A DNA stretch of 64,000 bases from Polytrichum commune (Eukaryota > Streptophyta > Polytrichopsida > Polytrichales > Polytrichaceae). Both the position numbers and the translations under genes were made by a program. The stretch is from the NCBI GenBank assembly GCA_950295325.1, contig OX485807.1, positions 28,491,666 to 28,555,665 on the forward strand, written 5' to 3'. The notes under the pieces are model-generated. The model was not told where the DNA came from. It worked only from the letters and a program-made list of their open reading frames with translations, and searched no databases. This document shows, piece by piece, positions 10,290 through 21,517 of the stretch (position 1 is its first letter; every line of letters starts with the position of its first letter).

Positions 10290-11635
10290 TCAAACGCAAT
10301 TTGGCCCTCCAAAATATACCTCTCTCAAAACAACCCTTCAAAATGCAACCCCAAATTGAAAATGAAGACGTCACTTGAAGTCCTCAATATAATCTGCTCA
10401 TCACAAGAACCAACAAGCATAGGGCATTGTCACTACAAGAAGTGGAGTTAGATAGTTGATTCTTATTCCTTCACATTGTACTGGAAACATGTACCATATA
10501 ATTCATGCACAAGTTTAATATGAGTTTTGCATTTTATTTCTATATTCTTGGATTGACGTCTTGGATTTGAACCAACCCTTCAACTGAAAGGCTGAAATTT
10601 GAGCCCTTCAAAATGAAACTCATATGAGAGCTTCAATCTTGAACACTGATCCAACCGCCGACCATTTTTGTTGAATGCCGTTTTGGCCCCCTCCATGGCC
10701 AATCCATGCGGGATTTGGATGATCATGTCAACCACACCCCTCCTTCCACGATTCTCTTCCTATCATCTCTGAGAGCCAATCCTTCAGCTTTCGGTCACAT
10801 GCATACGATCGGGAAAGAGAATCCTCGTCTTTTGCTTGATATCGCCTTCATTTTCTGTGGCTCATTGCCAGTTCTTCAGCGAGGAACTATTTTCGGGGAC
10901 AACCGACGGCTAGTTCATTATCAGCCGATGGATTTCCCCTCATGGCCGGTCCAAATTTCCAACCATCGGATGGCAATCCGACTGTAATTTTAATCCTCTG
11001 GCAATTAGCCGATGGACCAGAAAATGTCCCGGAAATGTAGCCGATTCCTCTTGTGAGTTACTGGATTTCAGCCAGAAGCATCCAGAGTTCTATTTGTCTG
11101 GGGCATCTGATGATACACTTGAGGAAGCACCCTTAACCTTGAACTTTTTGAATTATGCAACCTTTTCATGACCAAATCCAATTGCTTCTATGAAGAATTG
11201 GGGGACCCTTGGCCTTCAAGCGGTGAAGGCATTGCGAGGTTCAATTCCTGCCAAGGATATTAACTCTTCAAATTTAAAGTTTTGAACATGCCTTTCTTTT
11301 CACTTATTCAAGATTTTGTACTAAGAAATGATTTCTAATAAATTTTCATACATTTTTTAAACAATTAGTGCCGATATGAATTCCATTTAATCGGATATTG
11401 GCCAATGAAAATATGAAAATATAGGCAATTGGCCGATTGATTTTACAAAAGACCAGCTCTTGCCGATGTAAATTGGAAAAAATCCGACTCTTCGTAGCAA
11501 CTACCGGCAATTAGCCACTAAGGCTTCAAAAATTTCCCAAACTCTGGTGAGGAAGAGTGTCTTACCAGAGAAGAGAAAACAACCTCTAGCCATACATGTG
11601 CATATTTCAATTGCGACCATTTGCAGCTAATCCGA
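10290..11635. other. low-repeat stretch, GCCGAT-rich
   Basis: No gene was identified. The words GCCGATG, CGGCAATTAGCC and their reverse complements recur near 10900-11040 and 11370-11520, suggesting the remains of an inverted-repeat element. A frame at 10706-10987 has no recognisable domain. Confidence 0.35.
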
Positions 11636-11639
11636 AACT

Positions 11640-11850
11640 AGTCTTGCAAAGCCGTTGTCTTGGATCGGAGTTGAAAATGGACGATTCTACTCAAAAAAGA
11701 CAAACCAATCATGAAACCAAGCTCCTCAAGGTAAGCCACATTGTGAAGGCCAAAATTCTATTACCTTGGCTCACTGCACTCTGTTTTTGAGACCAATGTT
11801 TTTGAGCGTGTGTGGCCTTCACAATAGCTGCTCATACATTTTAAGAGTGA
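11640..11850. repeat. diverged half of foldback repeat family
   Basis: Shares TTGCAAAGCC...GGAGTTGAAAATGGACGATTC...GAAACCAAGCTCCTCAAGGTAAGC...GTGTGTGGCCTTC with the foldback units at 36.57-39.1 kb, in the right-half orientation of those units. Confidence 0.6.
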
Positions 11851-13080
11851 TTTCATGGATTGCGTTTCAAGAGTGTTGTCACATCAATCCTTCACTTTCT
11901 GCACAAGGTTGTTCTCATTGGATCACGAATAGACCATCTAGATTGAGTACATTTCCCAATCTTTGTGCAAACATAACATTACTCAACGTTCAATTCTCAT
12001 TTTGTGGGTCCTTAGAATATAACAATTGGATGCTCGAAAAGTTGCGCGAGACACATATTCAGACTAAGCTCCCAACATCCCACTCTTTTATTGTGAGGGC
12101 CCACGACATTGTGTTGTTATAGAATCCTGGGGAGAGCACAATATTAAGATGCTCTCTTGTTTAGAATTAACCCTTTTATTTACATCAAGTAACAACTCCT
12201 AATTTTGGTGCCCATTTGCAAGCATTGCTAGATGGGCCTTATTTGGTTATTTTTTGTTGTTTGTGAGGTTACAAATTTTGTGCGTCGGCAAATGTATGTG
12301 AAGAAGCCATGATCAATGACATAAAGTTTTGGAGCGATAAGAAGGTCACATACGTCCCCCCCAAATTTTGTTGACAATTGAACTTAAGATTGCCAACAAA
12401 TATAGTCCAATCTCTTTTAAACGCATGTAATTTTGGTGTTTGTCCTTGAGAGGAGGCAATACTTGACTAATTTAGACACAAAAGTAGGTGTCCAAATATT
12501 TACAGTAACCGAATTGGGCCTATCTACCTTAGGTCCAATTCTAACCCGAACTGACCCAAGATTTTGTCTTGAAAAAAAGATGGTTTGAATATGAGAAACT
12601 AAAGTTGGTTTCATTCGCATTCTTAATTCGAAACTTTGAATTCATATTGTGTCCAAAAACAACATGCTAAGGTGTGTTGAAATTATCTAAGTAAATCTCC
12701 TAAATGTTACAAGTGCTTAAGCGCTTTAAAAAACAATTACATGTATAGTCACCATAATTCACTAGAATTTTGTGTGGTGAAAATAACCCTACTCTTAAAC
12801 TCTTGCAAATGAATTATGTGATGTTTCTTTCACAAGAGTAAATATGCTCAAGGTTTCTTCTACCCGGTCATCTCCAAAGCCGCTAGAACATTCCTTGAGT
12901 CTTACCACGAATGGAATATTGACAACTCTTGTTACAATCACATGATTTCTCAAGCAGATATATCCACAACCAATATATAACCTGAAAAAACCAACGCTAT
13001 GTACCACCACCACGCATTTGACGCCCCAAATCTTTGACAGTAGTACGAAGTGTTGGGTTTATGTTCAGAGTTAGTTTTGG
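11851..13080. other. unannotated stretch
   Basis: No repeat partner or gene recognised. Confidence 0.4.
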
Positions 13081-13082
13081 AG

Positions 13083-13112
13083 ATATAGATAGATATATAT
13101 ATATATATATAA
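13083..13112. repeat. GATA/AT microsatellite
   Basis: A short (GATA)n tract runs into a pure (AT)n tract. Confidence 0.9.
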
Positions 13113-14145
13113 CTGTACCTACACAGAATATGAGCTTACAAAAGTATCTGAGTGACAGTTTTTTCCCACTTTGCTGTTGAATGACTGATTCAAGATCTGT
13201 TTCTGAGTGGGCTCCGTATGACTATGGGAATGAATTAGGTAGCCTTGAGGAAGTCGAAGCGTTGTAAGCCACTAGGTACATCCGACTTAGGTTGAATTCC
13301 CTTTTGTAGCAGGCTCCTAGACTGTAAGTAGATTAAGTACCACGGCAAGCTGCTCCTGGAGTACTGTGTTTGTCACCTTACAGACATGAAAACATAGCGA
13401 ATTTAATGGATCCATGGATGTCCATTCGGAAAGCTGTGCTATCTTTTCAACAAGTTAAAGGTAGGCCAAATAAGTGAAGCGGATGTGGACCTTGATCAGG
13501 TTGGCTGTGTATGTCTCTCATCAATATTTTTTCGACCATGGTGATTCAGGGTGTTGATACTCATCTCCTTATGAGGCCATGTTTTGCACTACTGAGTGAA
13601 CAAGGGCCATGAGAAAAAATGATTCAGAAGATATGAAGGTCATGATCCTTCCACATCACATTTTACAAGCTTTTGTCAGAGGACATGACATAAAACGAAT
13701 GGGCACATGTTTTTGGTAGGGATAACTTATGTCGTCGCAATATTCCAGTGACTGGTCACCAAACATTATCCATTTCAGAGTATGTAAGATTCATGTCATT
13801 TTTAAATTTGAGGCCTGAACATGATCAAGCTTAATTTTGACGGTCAGGTGTAAATTCAAGTGTAGACTGCCACTTACTTTTCAGCAAACGAGAGAACTTA
13901 GAAAGCGGTGGATAGGGTCCTTGGGCACTTCATAGTGTCAGCAGATCCTCATGTCCCCATGTAAATATGTTACGGAGTCTTTGTCAGCTAAGCCTTATCA
14001 CTTAGTACAAAGATCAAATCTCCCCAGGACTATTCTACAAACACTTTTACATACCCTGCCCGTCATGATCCCCACAAGCACTGGGTCTTGTTCACATTTC
14101 TATGGTACTGCCCAATGAACGGGGAGAACCGACCACTAGTTACAG
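13113..14145. other. low-repeat stretch, no gene recognised
   Basis: No repeat partners in the window and frequent stops in all phases. It could be intronic or intergenic sequence flanking the candidate exon that follows. Confidence 0.35.
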
Positions 14146-14461
14146 ATGAAGCGGTTGAGTTTGAGAAATAACCGGTTGAAGTTCGAGACATCAGGAAAAT
14201 CACCAATCCGTTTAGAGGAATCTGTAGAATGGATTTTAGATGAATTTCGAAAACCTGAAAGATGTCAACATGTAACCAGTTGGACTCGGAAACACTGGGA
14301 TCTTGACCGATTATGCCCAAAAATCACCCATGGACACTGGTACTGCCTTGTGTATTACTTTTGCAGACGCGACGCCCGAAAGCTGAGAAAACCTCTCTTT
14401 CCGTACCCACAGATAGAAGTTTGCAATTCTCCATGGCCAGGTCAGATGGATGTGTTCCAAG
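14146..14461 (+). CDS. candidate exon bounded by splice-like sites
   Basis: A 107-codon open frame begins directly after TTACAG (acceptor-like) and runs to CAAG|GTACGT (donor-like, GT at 14462). The frame then closes two codons inside the putative intron. The predicted residues are hydrophilic and protein-like. The stretch HGHWYCLVYYFCRRDARKL has an HW pair followed by an alternating hydrophobic strand, reminiscent of the catalytic-His strand of Ulp1/SENP-type cysteine proteases (family C48), but no catalytic Cys or Asp can be placed. A second donor-like site, CCAG|GTCAGA, lies inside it near 14440. The acceptor lacks a strong pyrimidine tract. A chance frame remains a real alternative. Confidence 0.3.
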
Positions 14462-14469
14462 GTACGTGA

Positions 14470-14995
14470 CCCTGATGTGCACATTCACAATTTTGGCTGT
14501 TGAGTCAGATTGGTAATCGTCTCATCCAGATATCATTTGCAAATCTTGAATTGATGTTAAGGTTTGTAATTTGGGTGTTATTCAATTATTGTTCTTAATC
14601 GGACACCTATATTTCATTAGGTGAAGATCGAAGATCAAACGTCATTAAGACACACGTATAGTAATACTTTGACTATGTCTTCAATTTTTGATGATCAACT
14701 CCACACTCAATAATGAACACACTCAAGAGGACTTACGTATTCAGTAAAGTAATCAACGAACATGCACTTCCGATTAACTATAACTAAATTGAGGGGGGTC
14801 CGATTTTTGCCGATGCTTCATCATAGACTTGCTGAGGCAACACAAGTTTCGTTGTGCAAATCTAATCGGTAAAAGTCTGAGAACATGAAAAACAAACAGA
14901 CTAACACCCACATGCCTTGGACTGTACAGTACAGTGAAGACCCTCCCAATCGTGTTAATTAACTAACGAACTTGGAACGATTCTTATATTTTTTG
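14470..14995. other. unannotated stretch
   Basis: No supportable feature. Confidence 0.4.
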
Positions 14996-14996
14996 A

Positions 14997-15110
14997 GCAC
15001 ATGGTCCAATCTCATTGTAACATGCGTCTATTCGAGTGTCCGTACTTTTAACCACAAGCCTCGCCACACGCCACTCAAATGCAGGCGTCAGACGAAGAAG
15101 AGTTTCATCT
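14997..15110. repeat. dispersed repeat family R4, copy 2
   Basis: GCACATGGTCCAATCTCATT, GTAACATGCGTCT, AGTGTCCGTAC, then CACTCAAATGCAGGCGTC follow the same order as the copy at 4240-4370. Confidence 0.6.
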
Positions 15111-15847
15111 TATTTCCTGGAGTTTCCCATCTTCGGACCAGCAGGATTTGGTACCTGGAACTCCTCCCTTGTCCCATATACATTTGTAATAAGGACAACA
15201 GATTTGTCTCAGAGAGCATCTGATCCGATAACTCTCGACACGATCGACCAGCTTGTGGAACTTGGAATTGAAGGCAGCATCTAACCTAATAATCTAATTG
15301 ATGAGGATGAACGAAATCGGCGCATGTCAGGGCGCTCAAGTTCAGTCGGGTTGGTAGAAGTGAAGAAGGTGAAGAGATTCTTGAGGGTTATTACGATACG
15401 GATAAAAATCGCATGATGTAAAGCTAAAGTGCTCGAGCTGAAGCCGCCCTTGTCTTGCCTTGCATGTGGAGGAGTACAGGGAGATGTTGAAGCTCTCTCT
15501 GGCTTGTCGCAGACTGGCAAGTGAGTTCAGCTTTTATTTGAGCTTCATGTGGATAGGATCCACATTAAAGGCATCAGCTCCTTTGCTTGCATTCATGCCA
15601 CGGCGTAGCCGTATGTAGACTTATGGAAGGTGGGTACACCTAATGTGGATAGTACATATTATGGTTCCTAACTTATTATACGTACATATCCAAATTCGAA
15701 ATGTGCATGTTTGAAAGAAAACTACAGTGTTATAGGTCCCTCATAAGTTTCGCGCGCTTAGTGATATGATTTTGTATTTGAGCTTCATGTGGATATGATC
15801 AAAACAAAGGCACCAGCCCTTTTGCTTGCATTCATGCCATGGTAGTA

Positions 15848-16232
15848 AGGTAGGGGTGGCTATTTCCGTCCAAATTTCAGATGTGCCTAGTTGGGATGCT
15901 GAAACTATTTTTTTATAAATTTTGAGCGCTCCGCAAAGCTGGTGCAAGAGCAACTATGAAAAAATCAAAAAAAATGAGCATGTTTATGATTTCCTACAAA
16001 TTTTTAAAGGAAACCTTGTAGAGTGACCAACACTCGCACATAGGGTACATGGTATATCCACAGGGTGGATTTCTAAAACCGACCGTTGGCAGCCAATGAA
16101 ATGTTGGCAGCGCTATGAACGGTAAAAACACCTTGATAGGTGCTTTTGTAAACCCAAGTAAAAGCACCTAAAAAGGTGCATCCGACATAGGGGTCGACTT
16201 TAGGACCCGCACGGAAATTGTCACCCCTACCT
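15848..16232. mobile_element. TIR MITE family D copy 1 (385 bp)
   Basis: Inverted ends AGGTAGGGGTGGC(T/A)ATTTCCGT, flanked by TA on both sides. The second copy is at 52515-52902. TA duplication would fit a Tc1/mariner-type element, but the flanking bases also extend the palindrome, so superfamily assignment is tentative. The interior contains paired GGTGCTTTT/AAAGCACC hairpins and no coding frame. Confidence 0.75.
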
Positions 16233-16302
16233 TATGTAGAGACTTATGTAATTAGGTGGGTAGACCTAATGTAGTTTATGACATATCCAAGTGTGAAATG
16301 TA

Positions 16303-16694
16303 CAGTAACCTCCCGCTTAAGTACGTAACTTGAACTTGTGCAGTTTGTGCGTACTTAGCTGGTAGGTGCATACTTTAGAAATGTTGGTTTAGAAAACGAA
16401 GTTATATTCCAGGGTTTTGACTATGTTTATAAGCATGTTGTCAACATCGAAGATCAGCTACTCTACCCTAAAGTTCAAGCAGAAGCATATGAAACATTCG
16501 ATGACCTTAAGAAATCGTTTGAATCATTTCAGAGCAAGATCCGAGCGGTCGGCCTCAAAGCCAAATGCAAAAAACTTCAAAACTTACGCCAAATGACGAT
16601 TCATGACATGTTCAACTAATAAACCTTGAAGCCTAATTTTTTTGCCAAAAAAATGCGTACTTAAACGGGTGCGTACTTAAGCGGGACGTGACTG
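16303..16694 (+). mobile_element. pogo/Tigger-type element, copy A
   Basis: Begins CAGTAACCTCCCGCTTAAG and ends with its inverse, GCGGGACGTGACTG, flanked by TA. The neighbouring tandem units show the empty site GAAATGTACATG, so the TA duplication is confirmed internally. CAGT...ACTG termini with TA targets are typical of pogo/Tigger elements. It encodes the small conserved frame at 16386-16619. Confidence 0.9.
16386..16619 (+). CDS. small pogo-element protein, start-less copy
   Basis: An open frame of 77 codons beginning GLENEVIFQGFDYVYKHVVN and ending MTIHDMFN-stop, with no ATG because the 5' part of the element is deleted. Residues ENEVIFQGF, IEDQLL, ETFDDLKKSFESFQSK and LQNL.QMTIHDM are shared with the copies at 48598-48837 and 51111-51375. 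The sequence looks helical with possible coiled-coil character (alternating hydrophobic residues with many K, E and Q). No domain recognised. It could be the surviving C-terminal part of a pogo transposase or an independent element protein. Confidence 0.55.
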   Translation, partial: GLENEVIFQGFDYVYKHVVNIEDQLLYPKVQAEAYETFDDLKKSFESFQSKIRAVGLKAKCKKLQNLRQMTIHDMFN

Positions 16695-17557
16695 TACATG
16701 CTTGAAAGAAGATTGTTATAGGTCATTTGTACATTTTGCAAGCTCGGTGAGTTTGAGTTTCATTTGAGCTTCATATGGATATGATCAAAACAACTTCTTT
16801 GCTTGCATCATGCCACAAGGTAGTATGTAGACCTATGTAAGGTGGGTACACCTAATGTGGATAGTGGACACATTAAGGTTTCTAACTCGCACATACAATT
16901 CCAAGCGTGAAATGTACATGTCTAAAATAAGATCGTTACATGTCATCTATAAGTTTTGCAAGCTCAAGGAGCTGAGTTTTATTTAAGCTTAATATGCATA
17001 TGATCAAATCAAGGCCATCAACTTCTTTGCTTGCATCATGCCCCAAGGTAGTATGTAGACCTATGTAAGGTGGGTACACCTAATGTGGATAGCGACATGT
17101 TATGGTTTCTAACTCGTATGTACATTTCCTAGCGTGAAATGTACATGTTAGACATAAAATCTCAATAAGTCATCTTAAAGTTTAGAAGCTCAATGAGTTG
17201 AATTTTAATTCAGCTTCACATGGATATGACCACATTAAAGGCATGAACTCCTTTCTTTGTATTTATGCCACGGTAGTATGTAAACTTATGTAAGGTGGGT
17301 ATACCTAATGATGACAATGACATATCTTGATTTCTAACCTCTATGGACATATCCAAGCTTGAAATGTACATGTTTTTTAAAAAATGAATAAATAAAAATT
17401 AGGTCATTCATAAGTTTTGTAGGTTAAGTAAGTTAAGTTTCATTGGACCTTCATATGGATATGATCGAATTAAAGCCATGGACTTCTTTGACTGCATTCA
17501 TGCCAAGAGGTATGTAAACTCATGTAAGGTGGGTACACCTAAAGTAGACAACTACAT

Positions 17558-17752
17558 TGTTTTGTCTCATTAGTGTGGGTTACCATTTGGAGTTACATAT
17601 TGCTATAACATTTTACTTAAATATCATGTTCTACCCAAGTAACATTAATACTTAGTATGCACACCAAAGAATAAGATATAACTTAGTCAGTAAAAACTTA
17701 TAGCAACACGTAACTTGAATGGTAACCCACACTAATTAGACAAAATTGTGTA
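17558..17752. mobile_element. MITE family E copy 1
   Basis: Left end TTGTCTCATTAGTGTGGGTT runs into ACCATTTGGAGTTAC. The right end is its inverse, with GTAAC...ATGGTAACCCACACTAATTAGACAA. The TIR is about 44 bp. It interrupts the tandem array. Relatives lie at about 18388-18592 and, more diverged, about 42008-42252. Exact ends are uncertain by a few bases. Confidence 0.75.
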
Positions 17753-17864
17753 CTTATAATGGTTTTAACGTATACAAATATATCCAAATATACAATATAC
17801 ATATTTGAAAGAACATTGGTAGAGGCCATCTATAGGTTCATTTCAATGTTCGATAAACTATTCA

Positions 17865-18385
17865 AATGAACTCTATATTTAGCAAGATTGTTTGTCATGT
17901 TCCTCAATTGGATTTGCCAATGTGTTCATGTGGATTTTACTTCTTCTTTTGTAATCATATTCCTTCATATTTTGAAATCCTCAAAGTGTCCGCAATTAGG
18001 TACACTCACCTTAACACTCATCAAGAGAGCCAAGTGTTGGTCACCGGTTGAAAATGGTGTGCTTTTCCTCGCAAGCTTTTCTTGGATTGGTTTGTCCTAG
18101 TTCAAAGCAAAGTTTTGTCGCTATCGAGGTTCAACCGGGTGTTGGTTACATAACGTGTATGGGTATAAAATATCTTTCAATACCAAAATTGATACCCGCT
18201 TGAAATTTGCACATACACCATTGCAAAATCTAATGGTTTCGTCTCTATACCTTCACATAAGTTATGAATATTTCAAGACCATGACCTAATGGTAGGCATG
18301 AAGTTGTAGGTCTTCTATGAGTATCCTTATCCACCACTACATGGGATAAGAAAAAGCACAGATAATATTGCCCAATAGTGCACCA
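17865..18385. other. unannotated stretch
   Basis: No supportable feature. Confidence 0.4.
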
Positions 18386-18387
18386 AT

Positions 18388-18592
18388 AAATAGTGTGTGT
18401 TACTATTTGGAGTCACGGGATGTTGTAAAAAAATTCATTTGGAAATTTCATTTTTATGAACAAATTATTAATGGTCATTTAATGTGCACACTGCTTGTTA
18501 TATCATGCTAGTAAGAATTGATATCCTTATTAAATTAAATAACACTGCGTCACTCCCAATATTAACCCACACTATTTAGCATGACCAATGTA
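18388..18592. mobile_element. MITE family E copy 2
   Basis: AAATAGTGTGTGTTACTATT...GAGTCACG on the left mirrors CGTCACTCCCAATATTAACC...ACACTATTTAG on the right. It is the same TIR family as 17558-17752, with a different interior. Confidence 0.65.
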
Positions 18593-18599
18593 GTTGAGC

Positions 18600-19250
18600 C
18601 CGACACCTAAATTTGTAATCATTGGACTATGGAATTCGACATGTTTGGAACTTGAAAACCTGTCCCCAAGAAAGCAAGGAACATCTCGAGATTTAAAACT
18701 CCACCATATCAGCCATATGTAAGGGCTTTAATTATGTTACCGTGGCCCACCATATGTGCAAGCTTATGCTTAATTAAGTTGTGGGAGAGAACGCCATGTT
18801 TGGCACCTAAGTTAATTAGGGGATCGCATGTCGGATTCAACTACATCGTTTATGATATTTAGTGTCACTCACTATTCAAAGGTACACAACACTATTTCTA
18901 TTTGCTAAGAATGTAGTTTTTACCAAGTAAAACCATTTACACTCTAACCTCCTTAATATCATGTCTATGACAACCAAAGTGCATGTGATGTCGAGGAGGT
19001 AGGTAGTGTTAACATGGAAGCATGATAATAGAGAATTAGTGTAGCATGTGACATAAGGAATAACACAAGTCATATTGCAATAATGACAACAATGACAATG
19101 ATGACAGGGAAATCTATGCGAGTGTGTGGTTTGAATACTTTGATGGATTATTTTAATTTCAAAACCTATAATATATGGGAGGTAAATGTAAATACAAGGA
19201 GGAAGATTTAAACTAAGCACATCCGTTCCCTAGGGTTTCAGGATATAAGA
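18600..19250. other. unannotated stretch
   Basis: Contains TAATATCATGTCTATGACAACCAAAGTGCATGTG, an inverted relative of CACGTGCACTTTGGTTGCCA near 63.84 kb. Otherwise nothing was recognised. Confidence 0.35.
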
Positions 19251-19261
19251 GAGGGAGTGAC

Positions 19262-19385
19262 CAGTCCGACATGACCCTAAACTATTGGATGATAGTGGAG
19301 AGGTACCCAAAACCAAATGGAGTGGTTGGAAATTCTCTCTACTAGACGGTAAAACTAGCCAAGTGGCCACGCGCCCCTTGTCTTC
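19262..19385 (+). pseudogene. recurrent coding relic, NYWMIVERYP type, copy 1
   Basis: Reads LNYWMIVERYPKPNGVVGN then LAKW in the plus frame. The same text appears as LNYGMMVERYPN...GCEISFLLDGKLARW at 48391-48520 and inverted near 32440-32600. It is probably a fragment of a repeated mobile element's coding region. The family was not identified. Confidence 0.5.
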
Positions 19386-19499
19386 CAGAGAAATTAATTA
19401 ATTAATTAAAAAAAAGGAGTGACATTACAAAGTGTGACATTACGGTGGTTAGGGTGTATGTTGTCTATCTTCCATACATAACAGAACTCATGCCCCAAT

Positions 19500-19650
19500 C
19501 ACACCAAACTTTCCGTCCATATTCAGCTGTGAAATTGTTGGGGATTATGTTGAGAAATAGATGTTGGCCCACCACTTTTCACACGATTACAACCGGAGAT
19601 GCCAACGGATGGTGTCATAACTGGCCGGTGTGATCATACCCTCAACCCCA
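19500..19650. repeat. dispersed repeat, partner at 37500-37640
   Basis: TTTCCGTCC...GTGAAATTGTTG, GGATTATGTTGAGAAATAGA, CCCACCACTTTTCA and CGGAGATGCC.ACGGATGGTG occur in the same order in both copies. Confidence 0.7.
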
Positions 19651-19677
19651 CGCTCCTACATTGTGGGGCAAGAATCA

Positions 19678-20170
19678 AGGTCGCTTCACACTATGGCCGT
19701 CCAAGTTGAGAGGTTGTGGGATTGAATGGCCAAACTTTGTTGAGAGTCCAAAAAAATGGGCTGAAAATAGCCAATAAAATATAGGAATTGGAGCCTTCAA
19801 CCAGGCATAGTGTGAAGCCTCCAAAGGCCAAGCCTAAAGTCCAAAGGAAGAAGGAGCATCCCACTTTATTCCCTACCCAAAACATCCCCTCCAATGTAAC
19901 GGCCAAGATCTTGTCAATATTTTATTTCTTATGGAAAAAAATCAATGGCCTCTCGACCATAGTTTGGGTTTCTATTCCTGCCCGACCCAAACTTCCTTTG
20001 AGAGTCCATCGCCTTGGTCAAAAAATATTGCCATATAGGCACTTTAGAGAGCGCTCTTTGGACTTTGGCCTCTAGTGTGAAGGGCCGAGAGGCCAAATTC
20101 TTGGTTTCTTGCAATTTGATTGGTGGAAATCAAGGGCCTCTCGACCTTTGGCCATAGTGTGAAGGGGCCC
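19678..20170. mobile_element. MITE, PIF-like family C' (~493 bp)
   Basis: Ends GGTCGCTTCACACTATGGCC and its inverse GGCCATAGTGTGAAGGGGCC, with TTA on the right and TCA on the left. Inner copies of the same word (AGGCATAGTGTGAAGCCTCC near 19810; CTCTAGTGTGAAGGGCCG near 20070) suggest a nested insertion. Confidence 0.65.
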
Positions 20171-20329
20171 TTAGTTCTAAATGATCCATCTACTATAATG
20201 CGTGAGACTCCCCAAATCTCCAACCACTCAAGCTGGAGCATTGTGGAGTATGCCTCCTTGTTTGACCAACACTTGTATGCAGACTCCATTGCCACCATCC
20301 TTGCAAAAACTAGCCCTTGCCCCATTGCA

Positions 20330-20607
20330 CGGGGTGGGTCTAAATACCCCCATCGAGCGTGGCTCAGAGGCCAGGTTCGGTGGGGTTCATTCTATTGGCC
20401 CTCCCCGTTTTGGCCCCTTGGGATTTTTTTTGGATTTTTTTTGCTAAATTTGGGTCTTGCGGCCCCAAATTACTCTAGGAAGCCCCCTATGAGATCAAGT
20501 AAGGCCCCACCCAATTAAAAAAATAGGGGGCAGGTTTTACCCCACCCCTGCCACCCCCTCCCGAACCTGGCCTCCAAGCCACGCTCGATGGGGGTATTTA
20601 GACAGAT
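20330..20607. mobile_element. MITE with ~45 bp TIRs and 9-bp flanking repeat
   Basis: Left arm TCTAAATACCCCCATCGAGC continues GTGGCTCAGAGGCCAGGTTCGG. The right arm is its close inverse, ending GGGGGTATTTAGA. CCCATTGCA flanks both sides (20321-20329 and 20608-20616). An 8-9 bp duplication fits hAT or Mutator-like elements. The outermost 5-8 bases of the two ends do not match, so the borders are approximate. The interior is purine/pyrimidine-biased and non-coding. Confidence 0.75.
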
Positions 20608-20619
20608 CCCATTGCATGG

Positions 20620-21050
20620 CACACTCAACCAGTTACATGAACCTTCTATCAAATCAACCCCGAACCCACCTCTGTCAGAGCTTACCCCAATATTATGGGT
20701 TCTATAGATAGAAAGAACTCGCTCTTATGTCGCTTATGCCCCCTTCCCACCCGACTTTAGCTAATAAGACTAAAAGTTGGTTCTAACAACCCGGCCTTCA
20801 CACCATCGACATTATCTAGTGCCAAGCCTAGTTGGCAAATGATGTGGCATGGCTTACAAGTGGAGGTTTTAAGCCTCATGCACCAACCCTCTCATCGGTA
20901 CCTAAACACGAGGCAAGAATATAGGAGCTTCAAAAGTGTTACCTCCCGCCCTTGTGATTGGTTGTTTTTTAGTCTTAGCTATGAGGCCACGAGGAGCTTC
21001 ATTAACAAAAACCGATGGAAAGATATGTTTTGACACTGTTGTCGATGACT
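20620..21050. other. unannotated stretch
   Basis: No supportable feature. Confidence 0.4.
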
Positions 21051-21054
21051 AAGT

Positions 21055-21270
21055 GTCCGTAGACTCAACCTCGTCTTTAGAGTGAAAAGATATATGTACA
21101 TAGAAAAGGAAACTTAAGTTTAAGATTAGTAAGACTTAAGACTTCTAAAAGTATCTCCTAGATACTATGGATAAAGAAGGATAAGACTATGAGTTCCTTT
21201 GGGATATAAAAGAGAGAGCTTGGAGGAAGAGCTCTCAAGGTTAATGCAATCTTGTTTTATATCAAGATAG
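21055..21270 (+). repeat. LTR-like fragment, inverted partner at 24100-24290
   Basis: Contains AAGACTTAAGACTTCTAAAAG, ACTATGGATAAAGAAGGATA and GGGATATAAAAGAGAGAGCT, then GGAAGAGCTCTCAAGGTTAATGCAATCTTG. A TATA-like box followed by a purine-rich leader resembles the promoter half of a plant LTR, and a minus-strand copy lies 3 kb away. I see no second direct LTR or primer-binding site. Confidence 0.5.
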
Positions 21271-21517
21271 ATGAGTAGTAAGGCATTTGGGGATAGGACA
21301 AAAACTACCCAACGTTCATTGCTTTGTAGATAAAACAATGAACATGTGTGAAAGCTACTTAACTAAAACCTACTTGACAATCTCCGGAGCAAGTTTTTGT
21401 AGGTGCGTTGGGATAACCGGATGCCTCCGCTATAACCAAGGGAGCTTTACCCAATTTTTAGGAAATACTTTGGGTCTTCGCTAAAGTCAGGTGGGAAGGG
21501 GGGCCTTAGTAATGTTA

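Larger units (their letters stand above)
15541..17860. repeat. tandem array, ~205-240 bp unit, three inserted MITEs
   Basis: Unit starts of the type AGCTTCATATGGATATGATC occur at 15541, 15781, 16767, 16986, 17212 and 17447. Each is followed by a TTTGCTTGCATTCATGCC block, GTATGTAGACYTATGTAAGG, GTGGGTACACCTAATGTGGA and GTGAAATGTACATG. Spacing is 240, about 205 (after removing two insertions), 219, 226 and 235 bp. Three unrelated TIR elements sit inside it (15848-16232, 16303-16694, about 17558-17752). The units are moderately diverged, so the array is old. Confidence 0.85.

Noticed and set aside
11160-11250. tRNA-like T-arm (GAGGTTCAATTCC)
   Set aside because: No matching acceptor stem, D-arm or anticodon arm could be placed upstream.
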